Positions 62,402 to 64,000 of a stretch of 64,000 nt of DNA are shown here, piece after piece; position 1 is the first letter of the stretch; each line of letters opens with the position of its first letter. A program made the translations under genes and the position numbers. The notes below the pieces were generated by a model. The model worked only from the letters and a program-made list of their open reading frames with translations. It was not told where the DNA came from and did no database searches. Source of the stretch: an uncultured Bacteriovoracaceae bacterium (GTDB lineage Bacteria > Bdellovibrionota > Bacteriovoracia > Bacteriovoracales > Bacteriovoracaceae); assembly GCA_950054155.1 (NCBI GenBank), contig CATLOT010000008.1, positions 1-64,000 on the forward strand. The letters run 5' to 3'.

Positions 62402-63546
62402 AAGTGCACCTGTGTCGAGAGGTCCCAAGAATCATCGGCAACAGATGAATCACTATGGACGCGAGTATTGGTGAGGTCTGTTCTGAGCTCAATACTTTGA
62501 TAGGGAAACCATTGAATACCTGGGCCCCAGCGCAAGCGCTTGGCCTCTTCATCAAGATTGGGTTTGAGGTATTCAATAGTGTTTAAAAGAAAGAGTCCCT
62601 TCTTAGCAAGGACATGGGTTTGCACGAGCCAATAGCGATTGGTACTGATCACACCACGTAAGGGCAAGTCTTCAGCCACTTGGCCAATTTCTCCAAGGAC
62701 ACTATTGCCTTTTCCAAAGCCAAGGCGACCGTGAAGGGCATAGGCCGTGGTTTTCTTAAAGTCAGACTCTGACATTTGTAGGGAAGCTCCCGGGCGGAAT
62801 TGGGGAGTCCACGTGTATTCGGCAGTGGCCGCGAAACCCTTTTGGCGAACCTCAGCTTCTTCGGCCATATTTCCCACAAAGGCTTGAAGGCCAATATCCC
62901 AATCAGGGGTGGTGTAGTGAACGAGAAGCCCATGACTTTGATCATTCATGGTATTTGATGTTGTCACCCTACTAAAGGCCACATGATCGGGAATGCGAAT
63001 GCCATAGATCTTATCCATAAGGCCTGCGTAAATTCCCCATGAAGTATTAATTCGATAACCAATATAGTGCTCACGAGAGCGGTAAGAGTCAGTATATTCT
63101 GGCGTGCCACTTCTGGGCTCGGGGGCATAACCAAAGGTCGCTGAGACGATAAACTTGTCTCTATTGTCACTTGGGCCTAGGCGCAGGACGACGCTCGCAT
63201 TGGCATCCATATGGATGAATTCACTTTCAGAAGAATCCTCTCCAATATTCTTTTTAAGGTTGAGGCCGCGATAGTCCATGGAGGGGCGAATCCAATCATT
63301 AAAAGCTTCGGTGTACATGAAGCCACTCTTCTTTCCTCTCTTATCTAGAGTGTTTTCTTTAGAGTAGAAAGTATCACTGACAATGGAGGTAGCGGCGACA
63401 GCACGGCCATAGTCTGTGAGAGGACCATTGCCAAAAGGATTGTAGTGGCAGGTTAAACAACTCGTGTATCCGTAACCAATGAAGTTGGGATAGGCCTCGA
63501 GACGAGGACTAAGGAGGATGATTATAAAAAGGATGAGTCTCATCAT
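62392..63546 (-). CDS. Outer-membrane protein with N-terminal CxxCH motif
   Basis: 384 aa. A signal peptide (about 18 residues) is followed by FIGYGYTSCLTCHYNPFGNGPLTDYGRAVAA, in which CLTCH is a single c-type haem site. The rest is beta-barrel-like, ending STQVHLWF. A haem domain joined to a barrel suggests an outer-membrane electron conduit or a redox-gated porin; not proven. Overlaps the TPR gene by 10 bases and the HAMP gene by 4. Confidence 0.75.
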   Translation of the reverse strand: MMRLILFIIILLSPRLEAYPNFIGYGYTSCLTCHYNPFGNGPLTDYGRAVAATSIVSDTFYSKENTLDKRGKKSGFMYTEAFNDWIRPSMDYRGLNLKKNIGEDSSESEFIHMDANASVVLRLGPSDNRDKFIVSATFGYAPEPRSGTPEYTDSYRSREHYIGYRINTSWGIYAGLMDKIYGIRIPDHVAFSRVTTSNTMNDQSHGLLVHYTTPDWDIGLQAFVGNMAEEAEVRQKGFAATAEYTWTPQFRPGASLQMSESDFKKTTAYALHGRLGFGKGNSVLGEIGQVAEDLPLRGVISTNRYWLVQTHVLAKKGLFLLNTIEYLKPNLDEEAKRLRWGPGIQWFPYQSIELRTDLTNTRVHSDSSVADDSWDLSTQVHLWF

Positions 63547-64000
63547 CTTTCTTTTTCTCCCTTAAGGGCCAGTCGAACTTGATCGGCTACTTTGGTGAGG
63601 TGTTGATAGTGATCACCTTCTCTTAAAACGAGGGGACTCGTTCTTCCTTTGAGAAGCTCCTCTACGTACTGTTCAAAAGCGTAGAAAGGTCCTGCCGTGC
63701 GATGGGAGAGGATGATGCCTCCCATAAATACAGCAATGCTAAAGAGAAGCGTTAAGGAGAGGTAGGAGAGGATAAAGAAACTCAGCGTACTATTGGCATG
63801 GTGAGGAAGCTTATCAAGAAGCATCTCGCGCCAAAAGGTCAAAGAGAAGAGGCCAAGAAAGAAAGCACTCAAAAGAACCGTGCTTGCCATCTTCGCAGCG
63901 AAGCGGATTTGCTCGCGCGGAAGAATAAGATAGCGCCCCCTTTGATTTTCAGGATACCAAATAATCTTTTCATGAACGATGACATTATAGAGAATGAGAG
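63543..64000 (-). CDS. HAMP-domain membrane protein (cut by window edge)
   Basis: The frame continues to the right edge without a start, reading YNVIVHEKIIWYPENQRGRY and LILPREQIRFAAKM before the membrane helices. An ATG at 63888-63890 lies inside the protein and is not the start. Two membrane segments and a HAMP-type segment (SHRTAGPFYAFEQYVEELLKG) follow. No kinase or methyl-accepting domain is present downstream; the protein ends after HAMP. Confidence 0.7.
   Translation of the reverse strand, partial: LILYNVIVHEKIIWYPENQRGRYLILPREQIRFAAKMASTVLLSAFFLGLFSLTFWREMLLDKLPHHANSTLSFFILSYLSLTLLFSIAVFMGGIILSHRTAGPFYAFEQYVEELLKGRTSPLVLREGDHYQHLTKVADQVRLALKGEKER

Noticed and set aside
63543-63890. 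115-aa protein starting at ATG 63888-63890
   Set aside because: The frame continues upstream to the window edge with protein-like sequence, so this Met is internal.
1-64000. tRNA, rRNA, prophage, restriction or CRISPR systems
   Set aside because: I looked through the intergenic regions and gene products and found no cloverleaf, rRNA, phage structural or defence genes that I could support.

Overview
The window reads as chromosome of a predatory-type deltaproteobacterium-like bacterium, most plausibly Bdellovibrionota, class Bacteriovoracia. This is inference from gene content and style: moderate G+C, very dense packing, many small secreted or lipoprotein genes, M61 and matrixin proteases, FHA, GYF_2 and RDD signalling-type proteins, a type III glutamine synthetase, and a long acidic GspC. 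No 16S rRNA or other marker is present to prove it. I saw no tRNA, rRNA, CRISPR array, prophage or complete insertion sequence.

Layout. 1-4023: type II secretion genes gspC-gspD-gspE on the minus strand, with gspE cut by the edge. 4237-9026: a VLCAD-type acyl-CoA dehydrogenase, an FG-GAP/ASPIC lipoprotein, a LysR regulator and an IscA-like protein. 9087-18505: M61 protease, phosphopantetheinyl transferase, type III glutamine synthetase, a methyltransferase, murD and an M24 aminopeptidase. 18470-25856: matrixin protease, beta-barrel protein, serC, an amidinotransferase, a metal-binding-like peptide, tgt and an FHA-RDD membrane protein. 26056-32602: outer-membrane protein, DEAD helicase, group III truncated globin, DksA/TraR-type zinc protein, helical and zinc-ribbon proteins, FHA protein. 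32599-35957: beta-oxidation genes (FadJ-type multienzyme and thiolase). 36301-42286: queE, unknowns, a SprT/DUF2786 protein and sdhCAB. 42432-46789: LysR, an unknown protein, and a probable persulfide/sulfite operon (Blh-type metallo-hydrolase, periplasmic haem protein, TauE exporter). 46888-54336: hydrolases, YceI proteins, PepSY protein, cysteine-cluster protein, ureohydrolase, GYF_2 protein. 54497-56999: sucCD and ndk. 57080-64000: a gene broken by an in-frame stop, a secreted Cys-repeat protein, DUF2914 membrane protein, YceI, c-type haem proteins and beta-barrels, and a HAMP-type protein cut by the right edge.

The most unusual signals lie outside ordinary annotation. (1) A near-perfect sigma-54 promoter at 49421-49436 is followed about 70 bases later by a strong GNRA-capped terminator with no gene between them, which predicts a small RNA of about 90 nt. 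(2) Two related elements of about 203 bp (36036-36239 and 58088-58290) have 23-bp imperfect terminal inverted repeats, and the second is flanked by an 11-bp direct repeat. They look like an undescribed MITE-like family or a structured leader element. (3) The gene just downstream of the second element encodes a secreted protein of six repeats with strictly spaced cysteine pairs. (4) Several enzymes lack expected residues: Tgt zinc ligands, the C-terminal thiolase cysteine and the IscA C-terminal cysteines.

Central metabolism (SucCD, Sdh, Ndk, beta-oxidation) fits an aerobic organism living on protein and lipid. Convergent genes are packed so tightly that stop codons often interlock by four bases.
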